From the NCBI GenBank assembly GCA_964369425.1, contig CAYJGW010000006.1:15841-79840 (forward strand): a stretch of 64,000 bases of DNA. Reading direction: 5' to 3'. The stretch is from CAUPWF01 sp964369425. Its GTDB lineage: Bacteria; Bacillota; Clostridia; Lachnospirales; Lachnospiraceae. The notes beneath the pieces were generated by a model. It ran no database searches and was not told where the DNA came from. It saw nothing but the letters and a program-made list of their open reading frames with translations. The translations under genes and the position numbers were made by a program. Of this stretch, positions 26,495 through 35,739 are shown in pieces. Numbering within the stretch: position 1 is the first letter of the stretch; each line of letters opens with the position of its first letter.

Positions 26495-26719
26495 ATGTTA
26501 GAAAAAATTCAAGAATTAGTAGCAGAAGGTTTAGGAGTAGATCCATCAGAAGTAGTAGAAACAGCATCTTTCAAAGATGACTTAGGAGCAGATTCATTAG
26601 ACTTATTTGAAATGGTAATGTCATTAGAAGATGAATTTGGAGTAGAAATTCCAACAGAAGAATTAGAGAAAATGGTAACTGTTGGCGATGTAATGAAATA
26701 TATTCAAGAAAATAAATAA
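26495..26719 (+). CDS. acpP: Acyl carrier protein
   Basis: A 74-aa acidic helical protein with the phosphopantetheine attachment motif GADSLD, serine at residue 34. It carries growing acyl chains for all enzymes of the operon. The ATG at 26495 follows AGGAG at 26481-26485; a longer in-frame start at 26462 would add an atypical N-terminus. It lies second in the operon after a palindromic spacer. Confidence 0.97.
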   Translation: MLEKIQELVAEGLGVDPSEVVETASFKDDLGADSLDLFEMVMSLEDEFGVEIPTEELEKMVTVGDVMKYIQENK

Positions 26720-26740
26720 GAAAAGAGAGAGGTTGCAATT

Positions 26741-27679
26741 ATGAAGACAGAGGTAACCAAATTACTAGGAATAGAATATCCGATCATTCAAGGCGGAATG
26801 GCATGGGTTGCTGAATATCATCTTGCGGCCGCCGTATCTGAAGCCGGTGGCTTAGGTATCATCGGAGCTGGTGGAGCACCGGCTTCATGGGTACGTGAAC
26901 AAATTAGAGAAGCAAAGAAAATTACAGAAAAACCATTCGGGGTAAACTTAATGCTTATGAACCCTGAATCAGATGAAATAGCAAAAATAATAGCAGAAGA
27001 GGGTGTACAAGTAGTAACTACTGGTGCAGGAAACCCAGAAAAATATATGGCAATGTGGAAAGAAGCAGGAGTAAAAGTAATTCCAGTAGTAGCTTCAGTT
27101 GCACTTGCAAGACGTATGGAGAGATGTGGAGCAGACGCAGTAGTCGCAGAAGGATGCGAAGCAGGCGGGCACATCGGTGAGACTACGACTATGGCATTAG
27201 TGCCACAAGTAGTAGATGCAGTGAGTATCCCAGTTATAGCTGCCGGAGGAATGGCAGATGGAAGAGGTGTAGCAGCGGCATTTATGCTAGGTGCAAGAGC
27301 AGTACAAATGGGAACTTGCTTTGTAACAGTGAAAGAATCGATTGTTCATGAAAATTATAAGAGATTTATCATAAAAGCAAAAGATATTGATACAAGGGTA
27401 ACAGGACGATCAACAGGACATCCAGTTAGAACAATTCGTAACAAACAGACAAAAGAGTACTTGAAGCTAGAAGCAGAAGGTGCGCCATTTGAAGAGTTAG
27501 AAAAATTAACACTTGGTTCTTTGAGAAATGCAGTAGTAGAAGGCGATACAGAGTATGGTAGTATCATGGCAGGACAGATTGCAGGTCTTGTAAAAGAAGA
27601 GCAAAGTGCGAAAGAATTGATTACTTCTATAGTAGCAGCTGCAGAAGTGTTGTTGAAAGGAAGTAACTTGTATGAGTAA
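26741..27679 (+). CDS. fabK: Enoyl-ACP reductase II (FabK)
   Basis: FMN-dependent, NAD(P)H-using enoyl reductase that completes each elongation cycle; it replaces FabI and is triclosan-insensitive in the family. The 312-aa protein shows IIQGGMAWVAEYHLAAAVSEAGGLG, the phosphate-binding GGMADGRG/GARAVQMGT segments, and the conserved histidine H144 in EAGGHIGE. Its last eight bases overlap fabD. Its position between acpP and fabD marks it as the housekeeping enoyl reductase, in contrast to the second FabK-like gene at 34652. Confidence 0.95.
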   Translation: MKTEVTKLLGIEYPIIQGGMAWVAEYHLAAAVSEAGGLGIIGAGGAPASWVREQIREAKKITEKPFGVNLMLMNPESDEIAKIIAEEGVQVVTTGAGNPEKYMAMWKEAGVKVIPVVASVALARRMERCGADAVVAEGCEAGGHIGETTTMALVPQVVDAVSIPVIAAGGMADGRGVAAAFMLGARAVQMGTCFVTVKESIVHENYKRFIIKAKDIDTRVTGRSTGHPVRTIRNKQTKEYLKLEAEGAPFEELEKLTLGSLRNAVVEGDTEYGSIMAGQIAGLVKEEQSAKELITSIVAAAEVLLKGSNLYE

Positions 27680-28598
27680 AATTGCATTTATTTATCCAGG
27701 CCAAGGGTCACAAAAAGCTGGAATGGGTCAGGAATTTTATGAACAATGTGAAATAGCAAAATCTGTATATGATAAAGCAACAGAATTGCTAGATATAGAT
27801 ATGAAAGCATTATGCTTTGAAAAAAACGATAAATTAGATATTACGGAGTATACGCAGGCAGCGCTGGTAACAACTTGCCTTGCAATGACAGAAGTAGTAT
27901 TAGAAAAAGGGTTAAAGCCAGATGTGACAGCGGGTCTAAGCCTTGGAGAGTACTGTGCAATTTCTGTTGCAGGTGGGATGTCCAAAGAAGATGCGATTAA
28001 AACAGTTCGCACAAGGGGGATCTTGATGCAAGAGGCAGTGCCTACTGGTGAAGGTGCAATGGCAGCAGTGTTAGGGCTTAGCGGCGAAGCAATAGAAGAT
28101 GTGATATCATCGATGGAAGGCGTGACAATTGCAAATTACAATTGTCCAGGTCAAATCGTAATCACAGGAGTAGCAAAAGGTGTGGAAGAAGCAGCAGAAC
28201 CATTAAAAGCAGCAGGGGCAAAAAGAGTGTTGCCGTTGAATGTAAGCGGTCCGTTTCACTCAAAGATGCTAACAGAAGCAGGGAGAGAACTTGGAAAAGT
28301 ATTGGAAACAATTGAACTGAGTACATTAAAAATCCCATACGTAACTAATGTTACAGCTGAATACGTAAAGGATATCGCACAGATAAAAGGTTTACTAGAA
28401 GAGCAAGTATCTGCATCAGTTAGATGGGAACAAAGCATTCGTAAGATGATGGAAAAAGGGGTAGATACATTTGTAGAAATCGGCCCTGGAAAGACATTGT
28501 CTGGATTTATGAAAAAAATAGATAGAACTGCAAAAGTCTACAACATAGAAACATTGGAAGATGTGGATAAGGTAGTAGAAGAATTAAAGGAGAATTAA
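27672..28598 (+). CDS. fabD: Malonyl-CoA:ACP transacylase
   Basis: FabD transfers malonyl groups from CoA to ACP. The 308-aa protein has the nucleophile elbow GLSLGEY with S90, the catalytic H196 in GPFHSKML, and the N-terminal FIYPGQGSQ motif. It overlaps fabK by eight bases and is one base from fabG, indicating tight coupling. Confidence 0.96.
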   Translation: MSKIAFIYPGQGSQKAGMGQEFYEQCEIAKSVYDKATELLDIDMKALCFEKNDKLDITEYTQAALVTTCLAMTEVVLEKGLKPDVTAGLSLGEYCAISVAGGMSKEDAIKTVRTRGILMQEAVPTGEGAMAAVLGLSGEAIEDVISSMEGVTIANYNCPGQIVITGVAKGVEEAAEPLKAAGAKRVLPLNVSGPFHSKMLTEAGRELGKVLETIELSTLKIPYVTNVTAEYVKDIAQIKGLLEEQVSASVRWEQSIRKMMEKGVDTFVEIGPGKTLSGFMKKIDRTAKVYNIETLEDVDKVVEELKEN

Positions 28599-28599
28599 G

Positions 28600-29340
28600 A
28601 TGTTAAAAGATAAAGTAGCTGTAGTTACTGGAGCATCAAGAGGTCTTGGAAAAGCCATAGCAATAGAGATGGCAAAAAACGGTGCCACTGTCGTAGTGAA
28701 TTACAATGGATCGAAAGAAAAAGCAGAAGAAGTAAAGTCAAGCATTGAAGAAAATGGTGGAAAAGCGATTACTTATAAATGTAATATTTCTGAATTTGCA
28801 GAATGTGAGCAGTTCATCAAAGATGTGGTGGCAGAATTTGGCAGAATCGATATACTTGTGAATAACGCAGGTATCACTAGAGATGGACTTTTGATGCGAA
28901 TGTCGGAAGAAGATTACGATCAAGTGTTAAATACAAACTTAAAAGGAACGTTTAACTGTATGAGATTTGTATCAAAAATTATGATGAAGCAAAGAGTTGG
29001 AAGAATCATCAATATGTCATCTGTATCAGGGGTTTTAGGAAATGCAGGGCAGGCAAATTATTCTGCTTCAAAGGCTGGAGTAATTGGTTTGACAAAATCG
29101 ATTGCGAGAGAATTGGCATCTAGAAATATTACAGTAAATGCAATCGCACCTGGATTTATAGAGACAGAGATGACAGACGCATTAGGTGATGCAGTGAAAG
29201 AAACAGTTGTGAAGCAAATTCCACTCGGCTCATTTGGACAGCCAGAAGATATTGCGAATATGACAGTGTTTTTGGCATCAGATAAAGCGAAGTATATTAC
29301 AGGTCAAGTGATTCATGTAGATGGCGGGATGGCCATATAA
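28600..29340 (+). CDS. fabG: 3-oxoacyl-ACP reductase
   Basis: NADPH-dependent SDR that reduces beta-ketoacyl-ACP. The 246-aa protein has TGASRGLG, NNAG, S141, and the Y154-SAS-K158 catalytic pair; the C-terminal HVDGGMAI is typical of FabG. It sits between fabD and fabF with minimal spacing. Confidence 0.96.
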   Translation: MLKDKVAVVTGASRGLGKAIAIEMAKNGATVVVNYNGSKEKAEEVKSSIEENGGKAITYKCNISEFAECEQFIKDVVAEFGRIDILVNNAGITRDGLLMRMSEEDYDQVLNTNLKGTFNCMRFVSKIMMKQRVGRIINMSSVSGVLGNAGQANYSASKAGVIGLTKSIARELASRNITVNAIAPGFIETEMTDALGDAVKETVVKQIPLGSFGQPEDIANMTVFLASDKAKYITGQVIHVDGGMAI

Positions 29341-29355
29341 TTAAGGAGAAAAGGT

Positions 29356-30594
29356 ATGAAGAAAAGAGTAGTAATTACAGGACTAGGTGCAGTTACTCCG
29401 ATTGGAAATAACGTAGCTGATTTTTGGAATGGCATAAAAGCAGGAAAAGTTGGAGTAGATGATATTACAAGATTTGATACGACAGAATATAAAGTAAAAA
29501 TTGCAGCAGAAGTAAAAGGATTTGTTCCAAAAGAGCATATGGACTTTAAAGCAGCTAAGAGAATGGAGCCATTTTCACAGTATGCAGTAGCAGCGGCAAA
29601 AGAGGCAATGGCAGATTCTGGAATAGATATGGAAAAAGAAGATCCATTTAAAGTTGCAGTAATCGTGGGATCTGGAATTGGTAGCTTAGAAATTGTTGAG
29701 AAAAACTATGAAAAGATTTTAGATAAGGGACCTGCAAAAGTAAATCCTTTAATTGTGCCACTTATGATCTTAAATATGGCAGCTGGAAATGTTGCGATTC
29801 AGTTAGGGGCAAAAGGAAAGTGTACAAGTGTTACTACTGCATGTGCAAGTGGAACAAACTCGATTGGTGATGCATTTAGAGCGATTCAATATGGAGATGC
29901 AGACGTAGTTTTTGCAGGAGGAGCAGAAAGTTGTATATCACCAGTAGCAGTAGCTGGATTTTCTGGATTGACTGCTTTATCTACAGAAGAAGACAAGTCA
30001 AAAGCATCGAGACCTTTTGATAAAGATAGAAGTGGATTTGTAATTGGTGAAGGTGCAGGAGTAGTAGTTTTAGAAGAATTAGAGCATGCAAAAGCAAGAG
30101 GAGCAAAAATATATGCAGAAATAGTAGGATACGGTTCTACTTGTGATGCATATCACATCACATCTCCAATGGAAGATGGAAGTGGAGCAGCAAAGGCAAT
30201 GAGTCTAGCAATGGAAGAAGCAGGTGTAAAACCAGAAGAAGTGAACTACATCAATGCTCATGGAACAAGCACACATCACAATGACTTATTTGAGACAAGA
30301 GCAATTCATGCATCTTTTGGAGAGGCAGCGAAAAACTTAAAAATCAACTCAACAAAGTCAATGATTGGTCATTTGCTAGGAGCAGCTGGAGGGGTAGAAT
30401 GCGTAGTATGTGCAAAATCTATCGAAGAAGGATATGTACACCAGACAATGGGAACTGAAAATGTAGATGAAGAGTGTGATTTAGATTATGTAGTAGGGGC
30501 ACCTGTAGAGATGGAAGTGAACTATGCGATGAGCAATTCACTAGGATTTGGTGGTCACAATGCTTCTATATTATTGAAAAAATATCAAGCCTAA
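29356..30594 (+). CDS. fabF: Beta-ketoacyl-ACP synthase II
   Basis: Elongating condensing enzyme. The 412-aa protein has the Cys-His-His triad: C163 in TTACASGTNS, H302 in NAHGTSTHHND and H339 in SMIGHLLGAAGG. The usual P-L after GTST is replaced by H-H, a small deviation next to the active site. AAGGAG precedes the ATG. No FabB or FabA homologue is in the operon, so how unsaturated chains are made is not shown here. Confidence 0.96.
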   Translation: MKKRVVITGLGAVTPIGNNVADFWNGIKAGKVGVDDITRFDTTEYKVKIAAEVKGFVPKEHMDFKAAKRMEPFSQYAVAAAKEAMADSGIDMEKEDPFKVAVIVGSGIGSLEIVEKNYEKILDKGPAKVNPLIVPLMILNMAAGNVAIQLGAKGKCTSVTTACASGTNSIGDAFRAIQYGDADVVFAGGAESCISPVAVAGFSGLTALSTEEDKSKASRPFDKDRSGFVIGEGAGVVVLEELEHAKARGAKIYAEIVGYGSTCDAYHITSPMEDGSGAAKAMSLAMEEAGVKPEEVNYINAHGTSTHHNDLFETRAIHASFGEAAKNLKINSTKSMIGHLLGAAGGVECVVCAKSIEEGYVHQTMGTENVDEECDLDYVVGAPVEMEVNYAMSNSLGFGGHNASILLKKYQA

Positions 30595-30609
30595 GGAATG
30601 GAGAATATT

Positions 30610-31077
30610 ATGAAATTTGAACACGTATTGGAATTGATTAAGACAGTTTCGGATTCAAATGTTACGACTTTTAAATACGAAGAAGGTGAGACAAAGATTC
30701 TTCTAAAGACAGGAGAAACACCTCAATATATACAATCACCAGTTGCAGTACAAGAGATTGTGACACAAGCACCAATCGCACAAACTGCAGTAGCACCACA
30801 AGCTACATTGGAAGTTTCGGCACAAGCAAATGAAGTTGTGGAAGGAAATGTAGTGGTATCTCCATTAGTAGGTACATTTTATGCTGCACCATCAGAAGGA
30901 GCAGATGCTTACGTTAAGGTAGGCGATACAGTGAAAAAAGGACAAGTGCTTGCAATTGTAGAAGCGATGAAATTGATGAATGAAATCGAAAGTGATTTTG
31001 ATGGCGTTGTGAAAGAAATATTGGTTGATAATGCAACAGGTGTGGAATACGGGCAACCATTGTTTCGTATTGGATAG
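30610..31077 (+). CDS. accB: Biotin carboxyl carrier protein of acetyl-CoA carboxylase
   Basis: A 155-aa AccB. The C-terminal biotinyl domain begins at SPLVGTFYAAP and holds the biotin-accepting lysine K121 in EAMKLMNEIES. A flexible Ala/Pro/Val/Gln-rich linker (about residues 40-78) joins it to a short N-terminal domain. The ATG at 30610 is favoured by GGAG at 30600-30603; an in-frame ATG at 30598 would add four residues. Confidence 0.94.
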   Translation: MKFEHVLELIKTVSDSNVTTFKYEEGETKILLKTGETPQYIQSPVAVQEIVTQAPIAQTAVAPQATLEVSAQANEVVEGNVVVSPLVGTFYAAPSEGADAYVKVGDTVKKGQVLAIVEAMKLMNEIESDFDGVVKEILVDNATGVEYGQPLFRIG

Positions 31078-31086
31078 GAGGAGCAG

Positions 31087-31512
31087 ATGAGATTAGGAAT
31101 TAAAGAAATAGAACAAATCATCCCTCATAGACATCCATTTTTACTGATTGATTATATCGAAGATTATGTACCGGGTGAGTATGCGATTGGATATAAATGT
31201 GTAACTTTTAGAGAAGATTTTTTTAAAGGACATTTCCCGCAAGAACCAGTTATGCCTGGCGTATTGACAGTAGAGGCGCTTGCACAAGTCGGAGCGGTAG
31301 CAATTCTTAGTCAAGAGCATATGCAGGGGAAAGTTGCGTATTTTGGTGGAATCAACAAATGTAAGTTTAGAGGAAAAGTTTCGCCTGGTGATAAGGTGAA
31401 ACTTGAAACGAAGATTATCAAACAAAAAGGACCAATCGGTGTAGGGGAAGCAACGGCTAGCGTAGATGGAAAAGTTGTGGTAAGTGCAGAACTTACATTT
31501 ATGGTAGGCTAA
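31087..31512 (+). CDS. fabZ: 3-hydroxyacyl-ACP dehydratase
   Basis: Hot-dog fold dehydratase of 141 aa. The catalytic H50 in GHFP and E64 in GVLTVEALAQ are present, as is the N-terminal PHRHPFLL motif. It dehydrates all chain lengths in the cycle. Placement between accB and accC is common in Clostridia. An AGGAGGAG site precedes the ATG. Confidence 0.96.
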   Translation: MRLGIKEIEQIIPHRHPFLLIDYIEDYVPGEYAIGYKCVTFREDFFKGHFPQEPVMPGVLTVEALAQVGAVAILSQEHMQGKVAYFGGINKCKFRGKVSPGDKVKLETKIIKQKGPIGVGEATASVDGKVVVSAELTFMVG

Positions 31513-31531
31513 GCGAAACAAAGGAGACAAT

Positions 31532-32872
31532 ATGATTCAAAAAGTTTTAGTTGCAAACAGAGGAGAAATCGCTGTACGAATAATAAGAGCTTGTCGCGAG
31601 ATGGGAATTGAAACAGTTGCTATCTATTCAGAAGCAGATAGAGAAGCATTGCATACACAACTTGCAGATGAAGCGATATGTATTGGGCCAGCGCCTTCTA
31701 CAGAGAGCTACTTGAATATGGAGCGCATCATTAGTGCGACAGTTATTTCAGGCGCAGATGCAATTCATCCAGGGTTTGGATTCTTATCAGAAAACAGCAA
31801 ATTTGTAGAGTTATGCCAGCAGTGCAACATTACATTTATCGGACCGGATGCGGAAGTAATCAAACGTATGGGACACAAACAAATCGCTAGAAATACGATG
31901 GTAGATGCAGGCGTGCCAGTAATACCAGGAAGTAAAGAACCGATTTTTGATGAGGTTACAGGCGCTAAGATTGCAGATGAAGTAGGCTATCCAGTCATTG
32001 TTAAGGCGGCACTAGGTGGTGGCGGAAAAGGAATGAGAGTTGCACATACAAAAGAAGAGTTTGAGAACGCATTCCTAACAGCACAGACTGAGACAAAAAT
32101 GGCATTTGGTGACAATACGATGTACATTGAGCATTACGTAGTCAAGCCAAGACATATAGAGTTTCAAATCTTAGCAGATAAATATGGAAATGTGATTCAC
32201 TTGGGGGAAAGAGACTGTTCGGTACAAAGAAATCATCAAAAGATGATTGAAGAGGCGCCATCAGTTGCACTTTCACAAGAGTTGAGAGACAAGATGGGAG
32301 AAGCAGCAGTAAAAGCTGCGAAAGCCGCGAATTATGAAAATGCTGGGACTATCGAGTTTCTATTGGAAAGCACTGGGAATTTCTATTTTATGGAAATGAA
32401 TACAAGAATTCAAGTGGAACATCCAGTAACAGAGTGGGTAACAGGTATCGATTTGATCAAAGAACAAATTCGCATCGCCGATGGAAAAGAATTATCTTAT
32501 ACTCAAGATGATGTAACGATTACAGGACATGCAATCGAGTGCAGAATCAATGCGGAAAATCCATCGAAAAACTTTAGACCTTCTCCAGGGAAAATTACAG
32601 ATATGTATTTACCAGGGGGAAAAGGAGTTCGAATCGATGCTGCAATTTACAGCGGATATTCAGTTCCACCATATTATGATTCTATGCTTGCAAAAATTAT
32701 TGTACATGCAAAAAATAGAGCAGAGGCGATTCAAAAAATGAATTGTGTCCTAGGTGAAGTTATCATCGAAGGAATTGATACAAATGTAGACTATCAATAT
32801 GACATCATTAACCACCCTGATTTTATCAGCGGAGATATTGATGTAGAGTTTATCGAGAAGATTTCCAAATAA
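31532..32872 (+). CDS. accC: Biotin carboxylase subunit of acetyl-CoA carboxylase
   Basis: A 446-aa ATP-grasp enzyme that carboxylates the biotin on AccB. Motifs include the N-terminal VANRGEIAVRIIRAC, the glycine-rich ATP loop GGGGKGMRVA, EMNTRIQVEHPVTE and the C-terminal RINAENP segment. AccB, AccC and the fused carboxyltransferase downstream form the whole acetyl-CoA carboxylase that makes malonyl-CoA for FabD. Confidence 0.96.
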   Translation: MIQKVLVANRGEIAVRIIRACREMGIETVAIYSEADREALHTQLADEAICIGPAPSTESYLNMERIISATVISGADAIHPGFGFLSENSKFVELCQQCNITFIGPDAEVIKRMGHKQIARNTMVDAGVPVIPGSKEPIFDEVTGAKIADEVGYPVIVKAALGGGGKGMRVAHTKEEFENAFLTAQTETKMAFGDNTMYIEHYVVKPRHIEFQILADKYGNVIHLGERDCSVQRNHQKMIEEAPSVALSQELRDKMGEAAVKAAKAANYENAGTIEFLLESTGNFYFMEMNTRIQVEHPVTEWVTGIDLIKEQIRIADGKELSYTQDDVTITGHAIECRINAENPSKNFRPSPGKITDMYLPGGKGVRIDAAIYSGYSVPPYYDSMLAKIIVHAKNRAEAIQKMNCVLGEVIIEGIDTNVDYQYDIINHPDFISGDIDVEFIEKISK

Positions 32873-32893
32873 AATTCTTCAACAGAGGTGAAT

Positions 32894-34627
32894 ATGAACT
32901 TAAGTAAAATGTTTAAAAAGACAACAAAGCAGTATGTCACAATTAAAGAGGTGGGTGAATCCAAAGAGAGCCCAGTTACAAGTGCAGAAGATAAGCCAGA
33001 GGTACCTCATGGTTTAGTGCGAAAATGTAATAAATGTGGAAAAGCCATTTTTACAGATGAAGTAAAAGAAAACCATTATATTTGTCCTAAATGTGGTGGA
33101 TACTTTAGAATGCATGCCTTTAGACGAATTGAGATGATTATGGAACCAGATTCTTTTGAAGAATGGGACACAGGTCTTGAGACGAAAAATCCTTTACAAT
33201 ATCCTGGATATGAAGAGAAGATACAACTTCTAAGAGAGAAGAATAACTTGGACGAGGCAGTAATTACAGGGTGTGGAATGATTGGCGAAACAAAAGCAGT
33301 CGTAGCAGTAATGGATGGAAGGTTCTTAATGGCTAGTATGGGAGAAGTAGTCGGTGAGAAAATTACGCGTGCAACCGAGCGAGCGACAAAAGAGTCATTA
33401 CCACTTATTATCTTCACATGTTCTGGTGGTGCGAGAATGCAAGAAGGTATCACATCACTTATGCAGATGGCAAAAACTTCAGCAGCGCTAAAGCGACATA
33501 GTGACAGTGGAAATCTATATATAACAGTACTGACAGATCCTACAACAGGTGGAGTAACAGCAAGTTTTGCAATGCTAGGAGATATCATCTTAGCCGAGCC
33601 GAAAGCACTGATTGGATTTGCGGGACCACGAGTAATTGAACAGACAATCGGGCAAAAGCTTCCAAAGGGATTCCAACGTTCGGAATTTTTGTTAGAGCAT
33701 GGATTCATCGATAAAATTGTTACACGAGATTCGATGAAGGATGAATTGAGCCAGATACTTTCTCTGCATAAGCCAAAGGTTGCAGAAACAGTGGAATCGG
33801 TAAATCGTGCTGAGGAGATAGACAAAGAGGTAGTCAAAGACAGTCTATTAGACGCTTGGGATAGAGTACAGCTGTCAAGAATGAAAGATAGACCTGTAGG
33901 AGAACAATATATCGACGCGTTATGTACAGATTTTGTAGAACTTCATGGCGATAGATTGTTTGGAGATGATGAAGCTATCATTGGTGGAATTGCAAGAATA
34001 AATGGCAGACCAGTAACAATTTTAGCACAGGCAAAAGGCAAGAATACAAAAGAGAATATAAAAAGAAACTTTGGTATGCCTTCGCCGGAAGGATATCGTA
34101 AAGCGTTACGCCTTATGAAGCAAGCTGAAAAGTTTCAACGACCAGTTATCTGCCTTGTAGATACACCAGGAGCTTTTTGTGGACTAGAAGCTGAAGAGCG
34201 AGGTCAAGGTGAAGCAATTGCACGAAATCTATATGAGATGTCAGCTCTGAAAGTGCCGGTACTTTCTGTAGTTATTGGAGAAGGCGGTAGTGGTGGAGCG
34301 TTGGCAGTAGCAACTTCGGATGAAGTGTGGATGTTAGAGAACTCTGTCTACTCAATTTTATCACCAGAAGGATATGCAGCGATATTGTGGAAAGATAGTG
34401 GAAGAGCAAAAGAAGCGGCAAAACTGATGAAAATGACAGCGAATGATTTGAAATCAGCTGGAATGATTGAAAAAATAATAAGTGAACCAAAGCATTATAC
34501 AGAAGCAAATTTATCAATTGTATGTACAACACTCTTAACTGAAATTGAGAAGTTTATCGAAACATATTCTCAGTACACAGATGAAGAGTTAATAGAAAAA
34601 AGATATATGAGATTCCGCAACATGTAA
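32894..34627 (+). CDS. accDA: Acetyl-CoA carboxylase carboxyltransferase, fused beta and alpha subunits
   Basis: A single 577-aa frame holds both carboxyltransferase subunits that are separate in E. coli. The AccD part (about residues 1-290) begins with a zinc ribbon, C45-C48 and C64-C67, followed by the crotonase-like fold (CSGGARMQEG, DPTTGGVTASFAMLGD). The AccA part (about 315-577) starts near ARINGRPVTILAQAKG and contains DTPGAFCGLEAEERGQ and EGGSGGALAV. No stop or shift interrupts the join. The ATG at 32894 is chosen, the GTG at 32888 lying inside the AGAGGTG ribosome site. Confidence 0.93.
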   Translation: MNLSKMFKKTTKQYVTIKEVGESKESPVTSAEDKPEVPHGLVRKCNKCGKAIFTDEVKENHYICPKCGGYFRMHAFRRIEMIMEPDSFEEWDTGLETKNPLQYPGYEEKIQLLREKNNLDEAVITGCGMIGETKAVVAVMDGRFLMASMGEVVGEKITRATERATKESLPLIIFTCSGGARMQEGITSLMQMAKTSAALKRHSDSGNLYITVLTDPTTGGVTASFAMLGDIILAEPKALIGFAGPRVIEQTIGQKLPKGFQRSEFLLEHGFIDKIVTRDSMKDELSQILSLHKPKVAETVESVNRAEEIDKEVVKDSLLDAWDRVQLSRMKDRPVGEQYIDALCTDFVELHGDRLFGDDEAIIGGIARINGRPVTILAQAKGKNTKENIKRNFGMPSPEGYRKALRLMKQAEKFQRPVICLVDTPGAFCGLEAEERGQGEAIARNLYEMSALKVPVLSVVIGEGGSGGALAVATSDEVWMLENSVYSILSPEGYAAILWKDSGRAKEAAKLMKMTANDLKSAGMIEKIISEPKHYTEANLSIVCTTLLTEIEKFIETYSQYTDEELIEKRYMRFRNM

Positions 34628-34651
34628 ATGTGTGGTCAGTGAGGTTAAAAG

Positions 34652-35713
34652 ATGAAATACAAACCGTTAGTAATAGGAGAACTTACTGCAAAAGTTCCAA
34701 TTGTTCAAGGTGGAATGGGCGTTGGAATCAGTTTAGGTGGATTAGCAGGTGCAGTGGCAAAAGAAGGTGGAATTGGGATTATTTCAGCTGCACAGATAGG
34801 ATTTAAAGATCCAGAATTTGAAAAAAATCCATTCAAGGTTAATTTAGAGGCTATCAAAAAAGAGCTTGCAAAAGCGCGTGAAATAGCACCAAAGGGAATT
34901 GTAGGATTTAACATTATGGTGGCTTTGAAGCATTATTCAGAGTATGTGAAAGAAGCAGTAAAAGCTGGCGCTGATATTATCATATCAGGGGCTGGATTGC
35001 CGACGGATCTTCCTGAGTACGTAAAGGGATTTAAAACAAAGATAGCACCGATTGTATCCACAGAAAAATCAGCAAAAGTAATTCTTAAGTTTTGGGATAA
35101 AAAATACAATAGAACAGCAGATATGGTTGTAATAGAGGGACCAAAAGCAGGCGGACATCTGGGATTCAATGAAAAACAGTTGGCATACTTTAATGAGGAA
35201 GCATATAAAGAAGAGGTACAATCGATTAGACGTGCTGTTCGAGAATATGAAGAAAAATATGACTGTCAGATACCAATTGTTTTAGCAGGTGGAATTTATA
35301 CGAAAGCCGATATGGAAGAAGCTATGAATCAAGAAATTCAAGGAGTGCAAATCGGATCACGATTTGTAACTACAGTAGAATGTGATGCAAGCGATGCATA
35401 TAAGCAAGCGTATTTAGATGCGACTGAGCAAGAGGTTCAGATTGTAAAAAGTCCAGTAGGAATGCCAGGAAGAGCAATCTTAAATCCATTTATGGAAAAA
35501 GTGATGTCGGGTGAAAAGATTACGCCACAAAAATGTCTTGGGTGTTTACAAAAATGCAGTCCAAAAGAGATACCATATTGTATTACAGATGCTTTGGTAA
35601 ATGCAGCAAAAGGTGATACAGATGAAGCATTACTGTTTTGTGGTGAAAAAGCATATTGCGCAACTAGGATTGAAACTGTAAAAGAAGTGATAAATTCACT
35701 AATAGAAGAGTAG
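34652..35713 (+). CDS. FabK/nitronate monooxygenase-like flavoprotein, second copy
   Basis: A 353-aa TIM-barrel flavoprotein of the nitronate monooxygenase/FabK superfamily, with VPIVQGGMGVGISLGGLAGAVA at the start, conserved H169 in KAGGHLGF and AGGIYTKAD/IGSRFV phosphate-binding motifs. It differs from FabK at 26741 by a long insert after SAAQIG and a cysteine-bearing tail, CLGCLQKCSPKEIPYC, followed by CGEKAYCAT. It may act on alternative enoyl substrates or detoxify nitronates. It lies in the fatty-acid operon, 24 bases after accDA. Confidence 0.85.
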   Translation: MKYKPLVIGELTAKVPIVQGGMGVGISLGGLAGAVAKEGGIGIISAAQIGFKDPEFEKNPFKVNLEAIKKELAKAREIAPKGIVGFNIMVALKHYSEYVKEAVKAGADIIISGAGLPTDLPEYVKGFKTKIAPIVSTEKSAKVILKFWDKKYNRTADMVVIEGPKAGGHLGFNEKQLAYFNEEAYKEEVQSIRRAVREYEEKYDCQIPIVLAGGIYTKADMEEAMNQEIQGVQIGSRFVTTVECDASDAYKQAYLDATEQEVQIVKSPVGMPGRAILNPFMEKVMSGEKITPQKCLGCLQKCSPKEIPYCITDALVNAAKGDTDEALLFCGEKAYCATRIETVKEVINSLIEE

Positions 35714-35739
35714 AGTTATAAAACAAAGGAGAATGTTTC

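Noticed and set aside
33076..33837. A 253-aa minus-strand frame inside accDA
   Set aside because: It is the antisense shadow of a highly conserved carboxyltransferase domain; composition is typical of shadow frames and no ribosome site is present.
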